A stretch of DNA of 64,000 nucleotides, from contig WHUZ01000062.1 in assembly GCA_015179045.1 (NCBI GenBank), positions 186,001-250,000 of the forward strand, in the 5' to 3' direction. The translations under genes were made by a program, and so were the position numbers. Each line of letters opens with the position of its first letter. Positions within the stretch are counted from its first letter, which is position 1. This DNA is from Kalaharituber pfeilii. Lineage: Eukaryota > Ascomycota > Pezizomycetes > Pezizales > Pezizaceae. Below the pieces are notes generated by a model. The model was given only the letters and a program-made list of their open reading frames with translations. It did not search any database and had not been told where the DNA came from. Below are positions 10,972 to 21,073 of this stretch, one piece after another.

Positions 10972-11508
10972 AAGGTATCGGATCAGTTCCAATAGTGGAT
11001 CTCTGCTCCCCTCGCTCGTCTTCGGAGGAACTTTCACCGCTTCCACCCCCCCGGACCATCTTCTTCTCCACTCCTCGCATCTGCTCCAGATATGTTCCGC
11101 CGTCTCTTCCCCGCACCATCTACATTCTGGGCCGTCCGCCTTACCCACCCTGTGCCTCCAGGCTCTGAGGCCTTTGGCTCCCCAAAAAGTCCGGTCAGGG
11201 TGGCGGTCTGCCCTCCTAGCCTCTGCAGAGGTGTGTACCTTAGGCCCAACCTGTCTCTCTCTGGCCCTGAGGGCCTTCGCCTGCATCCTAATGCCGGCTT
11301 CCGTGACTATCTCATCCTGGTAGGAGGGGAGGGCACCGACGTTGGCCGCTCTGTCTGCCTTTTCATTGCCCTCCAGCCCTTTATGCCCCTTGACCCACAT
11401 TACTGCCACATCCATCCCGCCCCTCGCCGCCCCGGAACCTCTCCGGACAGGCAGATTCTGCCTGCCGCTCCAGGACCTCATCAGACGATAAACTTTACGC
11501 CATGACAC
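10972..11508 (-). mobile_element. LINE family B RNase H and zinc-knuckle fragment
   Basis: On the minus strand the frame encodes part of RNase HI (VAVMWVKGHKGLEGNEKADR), the linker KGLRAWRHRVGKADGPECRW and a C-X2-C..H-X4-C knuckle (CRWCGEETAEHIWSRC), ending in LLELIRYL. The first residues (VYRLMRSWSGRQNLPVRRGS) diverge from the other B copies and are also found inverted near 15500-15615. This is a 5'-truncated relic. Confidence 0.7.
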
Positions 11509-11584
11509 TGTGACACAGGTACCTACATTGTGAGGTAGGTATGATCAATTGTTGGTACAGGCATATGGCAAGACAAGTTTTAAA

Positions 11585-11640
11585 TTTTTTTTTTTTTTTT
11601 TTTAATTTCATTACTCGCATACCGCCTGACAGGTTATGGC
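11585..11640 (-). mobile_element. Tail-only LINE B insertion, 15-bp target-site duplication
   Basis: Poly(T) and about 36 nt of B tail are flanked by AAGACAAGTTTTAAA (11570-11584) and AGGACAAGTTTTAAA (11641-11655). Confidence 0.85.
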
Positions 11641-11655
11641 AGGACAAGTTTTAAA

Positions 11656-11948
11656 GTGGACTAGTGACGTAAGTGCATTCCGGCCCAATGGCTACCAAAT
11701 ATCGGCCCATGCTGTGATCTACTAGTTTGAATGCATGATTACTCAATTAAGTAAAAAATGAAAAATGGAACAATAGATCTGGATTAATGAGCAGATGAAG
11801 AAACAAAAATGAAATCTTGGGTTTCCTGTAGTACCTCACTCTGTGATATTACTCGCTTATCAGTTCCGGTCACACTGCTAGTAGGCTTCGTCTTGCGCTG
11901 TCTCTTGCTCTTAGGATGTTACATTTGGAGTACGCCACTCTAGATGCA
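11656..11948. other. Unique spacer, no gene seen
   Basis: Low-GC sequence between two LINE B insertions. No supported feature was found. Confidence 0.5.
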
Positions 11949-11961
11949 CAAGAGCTTATTC

Positions 11962-12167
11962 TTTTTTTTTTTTTTTTTTTTTTTATGTCATTACTCGCAT
12001 GCCGCCTTGTAGGCTATGGCGAGGATTTAAATACATAACAACGAATAAACAGAGTATAACATCACAGAAAAAGTAAAAAAAAAAACAACGTCGCAACATC
12101 GAGCGTGTCCTGCACCACTCCGTCTACTCTGCCGCCCAGTCCATCACCTCCGCCAGCGTCATTTCTC
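11962..12167 (-). mobile_element. Short LINE B insertion, 13-bp target-site duplication
   Basis: Poly(T), the B tail, 3' UTR and last coding bases are flanked by perfect copies of CAAGAGCTTATTC (11949-11961 and 12168-12180). About 206 bp were inserted. Confidence 0.9.
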
Positions 12168-12378
12168 CAAGAGCTTATTCATTTGCAGTACGGAGCATTT
12201 TGAGGGTGTGCAATTGAGGGGCAGGTGTAGGTAGTAAAAGCTTCAGGATATCCTGCAAGCCTGACAATTTTGAAACTGCTGGATGAGCTGCGCTGCTTTA
12301 CAGGCTTGAAAGTAAGCAAAGTGCCCTGCTTCTTCGCTAGAAAGATTGGCATGATATTGCTCTGTTCAAATAATTTTG

Positions 12379-12430
12379 TTCACATAACCCCGCATACAAG
12401 CTACAAGCCTATGGCAGGGACCAAAAAAAA
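12379..12430 (-). mobile_element. LINE A tail relic
   Basis: CACATAACCCCGCATACAAG..CTACAAGCCTATGGCAGGGACC is the reverse complement of the family A tail. The expected poly(T) is short or eroded. Confidence 0.6.
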
Positions 12431-12679
12431 AGAGATTACGTCACTAGAATATGTGAAGTTGATAATCCAGCTGGCGCCGTTTGGCCATGGGTCAATAATC
12501 CAGCCGTTTGCAATGATCACGATCCGGCAGCTTGAGACATTGACGCTGTAGGTTCGGTTGATGTAGTTAAGCCATCTAGGATGAATCAAAGTGATTGGAA
12601 TTGGTGTCTGCAATTCAAACAATGGTCCAAGCTTGTTGTGACATGGAAGCTTGTATTGGTACAGTAAGTAATACTACTC

Positions 12680-13302
12680 TTTTTTGGATCAAGGGGCACA
12701 AAGGAATAAAGGGGAATGAAGAAGCAGACACCGCGGCTAAGATAGGCACGTACTTACAATACCAGCCCGAGATCACCACCGAAGCCGGAATGAGGCAACG
12801 CGCTAGACAATCCAGGGCCCAAGAAAGGAACAGACTCGACCTAAGCTACCGACCTCTCCAGAGACTCCGAAAGCACGTGTCAAAACTGGCTGGACTGATG
12901 GGGGGGAAAGGATTACGGGCCTGGAGATACAGAATAGGAAAAGCAGACACCCCAGACTGCCGATGGTGTGGTGAGGCCGAAGAGACGACAAAACACCTTT
13001 TAGAAGACTGTCAGGTGTGGCGAAGACGGTGGCCAGGGGGGATGGAGGACATACGAAAACCCCCAAAAGAAAAAGACGACGACCCGCTACGAAGACTGAT
13101 CGAGCTACTGGCGGAAGGGGAGGAGGACCACTAACTCCTGACCCGGGGAAATCTTTCACAGTTTCACATTCTCTGATGTTGACTCTTTCATGTTTCACTT
13201 TTCATTATAAATTTTTTCCTGTATCTAACTATACCTCGCCATAGCCCTAAGGGCGGCATGCGGGTAATGATATATATATATAAAAAAAAAAAAAAAAAAA
13301 AA
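12680..13302 (+). mobile_element. LINE family B, 5'-truncated, 10-bp target-site duplication
   Basis: The insertion starts inside RNase H (FWIKGHKGIKGNEEADTAAK), continues through the linker and the CCHC knuckle (CRWCGEAEETTKHLLEDC) and ends at TAA near 13134. A 3' UTR, the tail stem-loop CTCGCCATAGCCCTAAGGGC, ATGATATATATATATA and poly(A) follow. The direct repeat AATACTACTC flanks it (12670-12679 and 13303-13312). The coding part is open but lacks the N-terminal RNase H residues and the reverse transcriptase. Confidence 0.9.
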
Positions 13303-13307
13303 AATAC

Positions 13308-13525
13308 TACTCGTTACCAGCATTTAGTGCTGTGATAGCATGCCTTGGTTGACAGGCTGTGGCTACATTGCTATTGACGTAGGCCCCCAAGAGAAACGCT
13401 GCTGTTTTCCCTACAAAACTGTCCTCTCAAGGGAGAGGATACCCTGCTGCCACATCAGGTCACTGACCTCTCGCATGGACTATGCCCAGCCTCTATTTTG
13501 CATCACTAAATGCTGGTAACAAGTA
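13308..13525. mobile_element. Small TIR element, putative TA-type MITE
   Basis: GTTACCAGCATTTAGTG (13313-13329) is repeated in perfect inverted form at 13504-13520, and the arms extend outward as CTCGTTACC/CTTGTTACC bordered by TA on both sides. A 218-bp element with no coding capacity fits a Tc1/mariner-type MITE. The family is not identified. Confidence 0.55.
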
Positions 13526-13777
13526 CCTGTTGAAACATGTCATCCGTTGCACCATTGAGTAGTTCGTTTCATACGTTTCATTACACTTAGCCAAAGCAGC
13601 CTGGAATGTAGTGACGAGACTAACACCCATAGCGCCAGAGAAAAAACGACAACTATACACTAGCATAGCCCGTAATATAGGGATGTGGGGATGTTGGGCC
13701 TGGATGGACTATGCACAAGGATCTCCAGCCAGGCAGAAACTAGACACTCTGGAAAGATGGCAGTATGTGGTGGCTAG

Positions 13778-14102
13778 TAGTGAGCGGCACGAGCCGAGCC
13801 AGCTCGAGCCAAGATCATGCTTGTGTTTTTCTTGACAGCTCGCTAAAATGCTTAGCCAGTGCAAGGTTTCATAAACTGTAAATACCTAATATAGTAAAAA
13901 TTAGAGACTTGGAGCTCATTCTGACCTACCAACAACTTCGAAATGCACAATTTAGCTGATAGTAGTGAGAAAGATGAAAATTTAGCTTAGTTTAGTTTAG
14001 TTTGTCAATATTATGTATATAATCAATCCAGGCTCGAGCTCATGCCACGCCAGCTCGAGCTCACCCTCCAGCTCGGCTCGAGCTAGCTCGTGCCGCTCAC
14101 TA
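13778..14102. mobile_element. hAT-type MITE inside LINE B
   Basis: The terminal inverted repeats TAGTGAGCGGCACGAG (start) and CTCGTGCCGCTCACTA (end) match perfectly over 16 bp. The element is flanked by perfect 8-bp duplications GTGGCTAG (13770-13777 and 14103-14110), the hAT hallmark. The ends are rich in GCTCGAGC palindromes, and there is no coding capacity. Confidence 0.9.
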
Positions 14103-15155
14103 GTGGCTAGAGAGATCACTAGGGCTCCATGGGGGACAAGAAGAGATATAGTAGAAGGACTGGCTAACCTTGAGTCGATCAGCACATTCGCAGACGGAGA
14201 AAGCATACGGGTGGAAGCACGCACACTCCGGTTTATGGGAGAACTGCTACAAAGAGAAGACCAGGACACCACATACCTCAGGGGATCGCTACATCGTAGA
14301 AGACCTCTTCCATTAGCTACATTTCCCACACTCCCAGCCGATACCTCAGCTGAAGAATGGATGGCAGCTATTGCCGAAGCAGAAGACCAAGGCTGGGTCA
14401 GCGTTTATACAGATGGGAACCGAATAGGTGACTCTACTGGGGCAGGCTCGTTCTCCCAGCACACCCAGAAACGGACTTCCACATATCTGGGAGCTCTCAG
14501 TACAGTAAATGACGCGGAATTGATTGCCATAGAGGATGCCCTCACAAGCCGATTCACTGAATTACTGATCATCACTGACTCCCAGACGGCAATAACCAAG
14601 CTACAAAGGATCGCCGAAGGGGATCCAACGCACAAAGGGCCAGCACAGCGAGTAAGGGAGGCTTGGGACCGGAGAAACGAAAGGGGCGACCTTGACATAG
14701 CGGTAATGTGGGTCAAAGGTCATAAAGGAATCCCAGGTAACACCGAAGCAGATCGAGCAGCCAAGGTTGGTACACAGCTGCCATATCAAAACGAGATTGT
14801 CACGGAGGACGGGATGAGACAAGAGGCCAAAGCCAGGAGAGCGGCCGAAAGAAACAGACTGCATATGTCATATAGGCCACTACGAAGACTAGGCAATAGG
14901 GTCGCAACGCTAGCTGGCATCCTTGGAGGCAAGGGCCTCCGGCGCTGGAAATTCAAGGTCGGCACAGCTGACAGCCCGGAATGCTGGTGGTGCGGCGAGG
15001 CTGAAGAAACGACCCTTCACATATTGTCTCAATGTAGAGTCTGGAAGCAGAGATGCCCAAGGGGTGAGGATGGATTGTGCAGACCCTTGGGTGACCAAGA
15101 TGAAGGGGAGGGCCTTCGGGGAGTGATAGGAATTTTGGAATGGGCGAGGGGTTAG
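14103..15155 (+). pseudogene. LINE B RNase H and CCHC zinc-knuckle coding region
   Basis: The frame reads REITRAPWGTRRDIVEGL, then RNase HI with all expected acidic positions visible (VYTDGNRIGDSTGAG; NDAELIAIEDAL; LLIITDSQTAI; MWVKGHKGIPGNTEADRAAK). A basic linker and a knuckle CWWCGEAEETTLHILSQC (C-X2-C-X8-H-X4-C) follow, with the stop at 15155. In a full element the RNase H removes RNA from the RNA-DNA hybrid during retrotransposition and the knuckle probably binds RNA or DNA. This copy lacks endonuclease and reverse transcriptase, so it cannot act alone. The domain itself looks undamaged, suggesting a fairly recent insertion. Confidence 0.8.
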
Positions 15156-15485
15156 CCCCGGGGGATTTACTTCTATTGTTCCGTACTTGTACTTTGTTTT
15201 GATGTAACTAGACCTCGCCATAGCCCATAGGGCGGCACGCGAGTATTGATATAAAAAAAAAAAAAAAAAAATACGTTTCATAATTGCGCGCCTGTTGCTT
15301 CTTAGCGCTTATATTAGTTTGTGCTACATTACTTTTGTATGTCTACATTCATGTATATAAGTGCCTATTTTTCTCGTAACTCTCGCTCAATAGACTAGAT
15401 GATATTCCCAATAACGACGAGCCCTCCTTCAGGTGTTCTCCTATTGGTTCGCTGAACCCGCACACGGTAGACACATTTTTTCAGT

Positions 15486-15615
15486 ACCAACATTTGATCT
15501 ACCTACCCCACAATGTTGGTACCTCTGTCACAGTGTCATGGCGTAAAGTTTATCGTCTGATGAGGTCCGGGAGCGGCAGGCAGAATCTGCCTGTCCGGAG
15601 AGGTTCCGTCGCCGC
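15486..15615 (-). repeat. Inverted copy of 11430-11560
   Basis: TGTCACAGTGTCATGGCGTA..AGTTTATCGTCTGATGAGGTCC and about 80 further bases match the reverse complement of 11430-11560 nearly perfectly. The shared piece is the segment preceding the divergent RNase H of the minus-strand B relic. Confidence 0.7.
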
Positions 15616-15689
15616 CCTGCCCTCCCGGGCATCCCTAACCCTGCATGGAGTGGAGAGACAGGGAAGCAGGATGGGGTTTTAATGGCATT

Positions 15690-15862
15690 TGCAGCAATTT
15701 TGTACTATTTCTATTCTCTATATATCTGGTTGGAGTCTTTGCATCCATCTTGAGTGTGGTCGTTTGGGTTGGCGGATGGTCTGGGCGATTGGTTTAGCAT
15801 AGCTATTGGAGTTCCGGGATGCGGTGCTTTGTGGGTATAGTGCTGTTGCCAGTAGTTCGCCT
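15690..15862. repeat. Dispersed repeat shared with 28080-28265
   Basis: TATAGTGCTGTTGCCAGTA and the preceding 150 bases correspond to 28080-28265, where the repeat continues into CATTGGTAGAGG. Here a retroelement tail and A-run (about 15862-15955) separate the two halves. Function unknown. Confidence 0.55.
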
Positions 15863-15984
15863 TTTTTTTTTTAAGAGAAACAAAAAAAAAAAAAAAAAAA
15901 AAAAAAAAATAACGCGACTACGCGTGCAGCTTTTCGCCATGGCAAGGCAGTAGGTTTTCCTGCTATCCGTCATATTGGTAGAGT

Positions 15985-16640
15985 ATTTTTTATTTATTTT
16001 TTTATTTTTTATATCATTACTCGCATGCCGCCTGTGAGGCTATGGCGAGGTATTGTTTAAATACATGGAGGGGATAACAGATTGGAAGAAAATGAGAGGA
16101 AATGGGAGAAGAAATGAAAATGAACACTAAGAAAACCTATGACCGTCCAACCCCATTCCAGCAGTCCTGCCAGTGTGTCCCTGTCTCCGTCTTTGGGGGG
16201 TTTCCTGATGTCCTTCTCCCCCCCGGGCCACTTCCTTTTCCATGTCTCGCATTCCGTCAGCACGTGGGTGGTATTCTCCAGGCCCCTGCCCACCACCGGC
16301 ATTCCGGTCCGTCGGCTCTTCCGATAGAGGAGCTTGATATAGACCCATTTGAGAGCCCCGAAATGGTCCGTCTGCTCTCCGCGCACCCTCGTCGGCCAAG
16401 CGCCTGCGTCAGCCCGATCCACGATTGGGAGGACCACTGGCAGCGCCCCCGCATCATTCTCAGCACTCGCCATAGCCCATAGGGCGGCACGCGAGTCATG
16501 ATTAAAAAAAAAAAAAAAAAAAAAAAATCATTCTCAGCACCGAGGCGTTGCGGGGCGACTACGACACATTCAGGGCCCTGCTCCCTGCGCGCGCACGTGT
16601 GCATTGGCAATCCTATGTGACGCGGCGGCAGGGGAGATGG
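15985..16640 (-). mobile_element. LINE family B 3' part with nested insertion
   Basis: A T-rich tract, the B tail and, on the minus strand, decayed C-terminal coding sequence (TECETWKRKWPGGEKDIRKP and a knuckle remnant with shifted frame). It is interrupted by the tail-only insertion at 16467-16526. No duplication was identified for the outer element. Confidence 0.65.
16467..16526 (+). mobile_element. Tail-only LINE B insertion, 14-bp target-site duplication
   Basis: Only TCGCCATAGCCCATAGGGCG..GCACGCGAGTCATGATT and poly(A) were inserted, between perfect copies of ATCATTCTCAGCAC (16453-16466 and 16527-16540). It lies inside the minus-strand LINE B copy. Confidence 0.95.
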
Positions 16641-16666
16641 AGGACCTTCCCGCACGGTGTGGAACC

Positions 16667-16724
16667 TTTTTTTTTTTTTTTTTTTTTTTTTTAAACCGAA
16701 TGCCGCCCTGTGGGCTATGCGATA
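16667..16724 (-). mobile_element. Tail-only LINE B insertion, 9-bp target-site duplication
   Basis: Poly(T) plus AAACCGAATGCCGCCCTGTG..GGCTATGCGATA lies between TGTGGAACC (16658-16666) and TGTTGAACC (16725-16733). Confidence 0.75.
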
Positions 16725-16778
16725 TGTTGAACCATGACGCAGCCACATTAGACAGGTCAAGATTATCAAGCATTGTGC

Positions 16779-16822
16779 CCTGTCATGGCGAACAGCTGCA
16801 AGCGCGGTCACGTGACAAAAAC
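16779..16822 (+). mobile_element. LINE A/C-type tail, CATGGCGAACAGCTGC variant
   Basis: CCCTGTCATGGCGAACAGCT..GCAAGCGCGGTCACGTGAC followed by a short A-run. The same variant occurs at 22650-22710 and 50999-51055, defining a third tail subtype. Confidence 0.6.
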
Positions 16823-16831
16823 AATCAACCT

Positions 16832-17165
16832 TTTTTATTTTTTTTTTTTTATTTCATTACTCGCGTGTCGCCTTGTAGGCTGTGGCGAGGTCTTGTTAAT
16901 TACATAGAAGAAATGAATAAAGTAATCCCCTGGAAAAGTCATCTAATCCCACCATAACGCCCGTTATTCCCGTCCCGCCCAGTTTAGCAATTTCAGAAAC
17001 CTGTCTCCCTCGTCGTCTGTCTTAGGAGGGTTCTTGAGGTCCGACTCCCCTCCTGGCCATTTTCGTTTCCATACTTCGCACTCGTTTAGTACATGTGCGG
17101 TGGTCTCTAGGCTTTTGCCGCACCATCTGCATTCTGGACCGTCGGCTTTCCCAATCCGGTGTTTC
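16832..17165 (-). mobile_element. LINE family B 3' part
   Basis: Poly(T), the B tail and, on the minus strand, 3' UTR, C-terminal coding bases and a knuckle region matching CRWCGKSLETTAHVLNEC-like sequence. It becomes unrecognisable beyond about 17165. Confidence 0.6.
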
Positions 17166-17479
17166 CAGTGTAATCAAGAATTGTGGTGACGACGGCGGGA
17201 TGGGTAAGGCAAGCTTGGCATGGAAGGCACGTGGGATCAGGGCAGCACGTGAGGCGTTTCACCGATATCATATGTATATAGACAGTATAATAGACTTTCT
17301 GTACCGTAGCACATACAATCAACAACCTTCTCTTCTCTTTTCGCCCCACGCTTTCGCACTCGCACTCGCATTTGGCCGTACATTCGTTCCGCCAGTTCTC
17401 GCCGCTCCAGTCCATCGAAAGGCAGTAGTGGATACTATCTGTCTATCTTACCGCATGTCTTGCGCCTCCCCGGCGTAGA

Positions 17480-18180
17480 CGCGAACGCTGAAGTTGAAGG
17501 AAAACACACATCTACTTCGCTGTTGCTGGAAGGCGCGGAGGGGCGCATCGACCTGGGACCCGGGCTGAAGTCGAACCCGAGAACACGCGCTCCCGGTTGC
17601 GGCGGCATACAACATCTATGAGACTTTTGAAATACTGCTCGCAGCCCTAGGCGTACGCGTGGATCCGACGACTCTCGACGTAGGGGCAACATGCCGGTCA
17701 TGTACAGCATGCACGGCCATCAGCACAGCATGGAGTGCCTCGAGCTGCTGCTGGCACACTATGTAGCCCGGCAAACTGCTAGCACGCCCAACGAGCTCCG
17801 ATGCACCCCACTAACGGCCCTCTGCTCCGCATGGCTCAATTGCAACAGTAGCAGCTGCTTCCTTGAGCTTCGCAATCCCTCGGGCGACTACGTCGGGTGC
17901 CTCAAGCAGCTCTTCCAGATGGCCCTGGACGTTGACTTGCGCGTTGTCGCCAATATGAACCCTACGCGCCTCATGTGCTATCGAAGCCAACAATACCGCA
18001 GCCATGGCCCTTCTACAACAACTTGCGCTCTCCCTCGACCGGGTTCTGACGATCGACGAAGCACTTGACCTATCCAAAGCAAAGTTCACCGCATTGACGT
18101 ACGTACGCCGCCCTGGACAACCACATAGACTCGATGAAGTGGCTCTTACGGCACGACGCGAGCCCGAAGGCGAACGACAT
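17480..18180 (+). pseudogene. GC-rich ankyrin-like gene remnant
   Basis: This block is clearly more GC-rich than its neighbours. The frame 17691-18068 contains an ankyrin-like stretch (HSMECLELLLAHYVARQTAS..NELRCTPLTALCSAWLNC). Other frames continue with coding-like sequence (YETFEILLAALGVRVDPTTL upstream; LDLSKAKFTALTYVRRPGQP downstream). It is cut at 18186 by a LINE B tail. I read it as a frameshifted fragment of an ankyrin or related repeat gene. It is not a copy of the kinase-ankyrin gene in this window, and the family call is weak. Confidence 0.35.
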
Positions 18181-18183
18181 TGC

Positions 18184-18185
<2 letters not shown>

Positions 18186-18228
<43 letters not shown>

Positions 18229-18275
18229 TTCATTAATCGCGTGCCGCCCTGGGGGCTATGGCGATGTTTAGTTAC
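18186..18275 (-). mobile_element. LINE family B tail, long poly(T)
   Basis: About 42 T, then ATTTCATTAATCGCGTGCCG..CCCTGGGGGCTATGGCGATG. It truncates the GC-rich coding-like block upstream. Confidence 0.7.
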
Positions 18276-18304
18276 ATAACAGCTAAAGAAACTAACTCAA
18301 ATGT

Positions 18305-18342
<38 letters not shown>

Positions 18343-18617
18343 ATAACCCCGCTTGTAGCACGTGGCCATGGCAGGGTCCCTGGGCAAGCCCTCGAAGCCC
18401 GGAGACAGGCTTAACAAACAAAGAAATTTCTATCTACTTCTAAAACCTGATTCCAGAAACCTCCGGACGGTCCTTCCGGTTGCTGCCTCAAGGAGGCTCC
18501 ACTATATATCTCCCCCTCTCCCCTCTCCCCTCTTCTCCACTCCTTCGCATCCCGGCAAGCAAACTTCCCCGATGGCAAATTTTTTACCCGACCCGGGTCG
18601 GTAAATCGCACGGCGCA

Positions 18618-19022
18618 CTAAAACCTGATCCCGGAGAAGAACCTTTCCAACTCATCCCACTCCTCCCCATTCTCTGCTGTCCTTTTCCAGTTCTTCTCCA
18701 TATCCCCCCATTCTCTAAAGCCTTCTGGGCGAAACCTCTGCTGATTGCAGTGGAAGGCTAGGTGCGCCCCCGTCTGGGCCTCCCCACAGCTGCACTTGTC
18801 CGATTCCGCCACTCCCATCCCCTTCAACCACACCCCGCACCTTCCTCTCTCCAGGCCCATGGCAGTGAAGTTGGACACCGCTGTCCTATTCCACTCCATG
18901 ACCTTTCCCTTTCCAAAGCCCTCCACTTCTCTCTTCTCCTTCCTCCATGCCTTCACCCTCTGGCGCAACCCACTTCCGGTGGCACCTCCTTCCCCTGCAT
19001 CACCGTCCCCTTCTTTGCCCAC
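18618..19022 (-). pseudogene. LINE C C-terminal region with zinc knuckle
   Basis: The frame contains VEGFGKGKVMEWNRTAVSNF and a knuckle CSCGEAQTGAHLAFHC (C-X-C-X7-H-X4-C), then WDELERFFSGIRF and a stop. It follows the RNase H in a different frame, so this copy is inactive. The 3' UTR downstream is about 280 nt. Confidence 0.75.
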
Positions 19023-19252
19023 TCATCTGCCTTCTCATTTCCTGCGATTCCGATGTGAGCCTTGACCCACATCAGTTTCACATCTCCTCCCTTCTTCTTC
19101 CTCCTCGCTACCGCGTCCAATACCCTTCTCACATCCTCGGTTTTTCCCTTTCCCTCCTTGCCTGCCTTCTGAATCGCCATGACAGCAGCTTCAGAATCTA
19201 AGCAAACCAGGACCGGTACCTCCTCCGGTACACTCTCCAGTGCACTTCTCAC
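18953..19252 (-). pseudogene. LINE C RNase H fragment
   Basis: RNase HI core: VLVCLDSEAAVMAIQKAG with an active-site aspartate, then VKLMWVKAHIGIAGNEKADE with the His/Asp motif. The sequence is close to family A RNase H and distinct from family B. Confidence 0.8.
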
Positions 19253-19399
19253 CCCCTCACCTCCCCGTCAAAAACTGTCGCTGTTCTCCCTACTACCTCT
19301 GCCACCACCGCGGATCTTTCCCACACCCCTGCCCCCACCTTGCTATCCTCAATCTCGCTGCCGTCCGAGAAGAGAACCGCCCTCCCCCTTCCAGCTTCC

Positions 19400-19975
19400 T
19401 CAACCGAGGTCTCCCACTCCTCTTCCCCCTTTCCATCTCCCTAGCCTCTCTGCAGTCTCCACCTCCACCTTCTCACACCCCCCTCCCCACGAGATCTCCT
19501 CCCCCTCCTCCGAGAACCTCGCCCACTGACCTTGGCAGCGGTCCAGCACTGCTTCATACCCATCATTCTCGGCCACTGCCCACTGCACCCCCCAGTCTCT
19601 CCAGTTCCTCGCCTTCTCCTCTCCCTCCTCACTCCCCCCGAAGTCGCCCGTGCAAAGCTCCACCAACTCTGACAGCGCTTCCACCTCCCGGACGATCGCT
19701 CTCGCTTGCACGCCATCCAGGACCGTCTCCATGTCTTCCACTCCGCATATCGCATTCACCCCCTCTACCCCGGCACCTCTCCCCCCTCCAGCTGCTCTCT
19801 TCAAAACTTGTAGCGGTACTCGCTCCATCTCCTTCTTCCACTCCTTCTGGCCTCTCCACCCGATCTCACTCCCCCATATTGCCACCGCCCTCACCATCCC
19901 TGTGTACGCCTGCCGCCAGCTCCGTGGTATCATCCCCCAGTTCCTATTCCCCAGCCCCGCCAGCGCTCCTGCCAA
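19400..19975 (-). pseudogene. LINE C reverse-transcriptase connection region
   Basis: The frame reads LAGLGNRNWGMIPRSWRQAY, AIWGSEIGWRGQKEWKKEME and LGRWKGGRGVGDLG. This is the thumb/connection part between the polymerase core and RNase H. It is in a different frame from the upstream polymerase part. Confidence 0.7.
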
Positions 19976-20074
19976 ACTCCTCGCCCTTCCTACTCGGTTC
20001 CGCCAGTGCGGACTGAATGTCAGATTCTCGTCAAAATTGACCCCAAGCCACTTTATCTTCTCCCCTTACTTCTT

Positions 20075-20797
20075 CTACCTCTTCCCTACCTCAAACGTTA
20101 TCATCTCCCACTTCGACTCCTCCAGCGGGACCTGATCTTCCTCTGCCACCTCTGCCATCACCTTCTTCACCTTCTTCCTCAATCGTCCCATATCCCAATA
20201 GCCATACCAATCTAGGATCGTCGCAGCTAAATTGTCCACATATGACAGCACCTCCACCTCCGCTCCAGTGGCTACCCTCCTCACCCTCTCCTCCATCTTC
20301 TTGATTGTGGCTGCTATGAAGATTAGGAAAATGACTGGCGAGAGTGGGGACCCTTGTGGCACTCTCACGTTTGACCTGCCTCTCCCCCTCTCCTCATCAT
20401 CCCACCACACCCCAAACTCCCTCCCCCCCATGAATTTCTCCAACCACCCCCTCTTCTTCTTAATCTCCTCACTCCCTCTCTCTTCTATCCTCCTCACAAC
20501 TACTTCCCTCCTCACAATATTAAAGCCACCCTTGACATCTGCTGTTACCCATGCTGCCCTTCCTCCCCTGTGCAGGCACCTCTGTACCTTTGTCACTGCT
20601 CTTACTATTGCTTGAGTGGCATTCCTTCCTTTCCAAGCTCCCAACTGAAGCCTATGAAAAAGTCGGTCTTCTTTCTGCAGCCTGTTAGCCATCACCTTCT
20701 CCCCAATTTTCCCAATGCAGTTGATCAGGTTGATGGGCCTCCATGCTTTCATGGTCTTGATATCCTTCCCCAGCTTGGGTATCATGACCACCCGCAT
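20075..20797 (-). pseudogene. LINE C reverse transcriptase core
   Basis: Reverse-transcriptase motifs are visible in order: WRPINLINCIGKIGEKVMAN, FHRLQLGAWKGRNATQAI, AAWVTADVKGGFNIVRREVV (first catalytic Asp), VRVPQGSPLSPVIFLIF and VEVLSYVDNLAATI. The last should be a Y-X-D-D box but reads YVDN, a one-base GAC to AAC change that removes the second catalytic aspartate. The enzyme would copy element RNA at a nicked target; this copy is dead. Confidence 0.85.
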
Positions 20798-21036
20798 CTC
20801 CTTCTACTCCTTCGAAATCTCGTTTCAAATTCAATTCTCAGTGATCTCCCTTACCAGCTCATCACCTATAGGTGTCCTCAAGGCCGCCTTGATCAGCCAG
20901 TACCCGATTCCGTCTGGTCCCGGAGCCGAGAGGCGAACTGGGTGGCTGGCTAGGCTTCAGCGTTATCCATCAAGGGTGGATAACTCTTGCGGTCTCCATT
21001 ATCTGGAAAGTCAGCCGCCTTTCTTCTCAACAGCTG

Positions 21037-21073
<37 letters not shown>

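Larger units (their letters stand above)
13582..15270 (+). mobile_element. LINE family B, longest copy, 11-bp target-site duplication
   Basis: This 5'-truncated non-LTR retrotransposon is flanked by perfect copies of ATACGTTTCAT (13571-13581 and 15271-15281). It holds the end of the reverse-transcriptase connection region, RNase H, the zinc knuckle, a 3' UTR, the stem-loop tail CTCGCCATAGCCCATAGGGC..GGCACGCGAG and poly(A). It is interrupted by a 325-bp hAT-type MITE at 13778-14102; removing it rejoins YVVA with REITRAPWGTRRD in one frame. By context it is a Tad1-like element (RNase H downstream of RT). Confidence 0.9.
18307..20936 (-). mobile_element. LINE family C, 2.6 kb, 5'-truncated
   Basis: On the minus strand this reads reverse transcriptase, connection, RNase H, zinc knuckle, 3' UTR, tail and poly(A) (29 T on the plus strand at 18307-18335). 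The 5' end starts inside the reverse transcriptase at SAPGPDGIGYWLIKAA and abuts duplication copy 2 with shared bases AGGCG. Frameshifts separate the domains. The tail GTGCTACAAGCGGGGTTATG relates it to family A. The order RT, RNase H, CCHC fits the Tad1 clade. Confidence 0.9.

Noticed and set aside
19240..20016. Long proline/serine-rich plus-strand frame
   Set aside because: Antisense of the GC-skewed LINE C coding strand, which carries recognisable RT and RNase H motifs on the minus strand.
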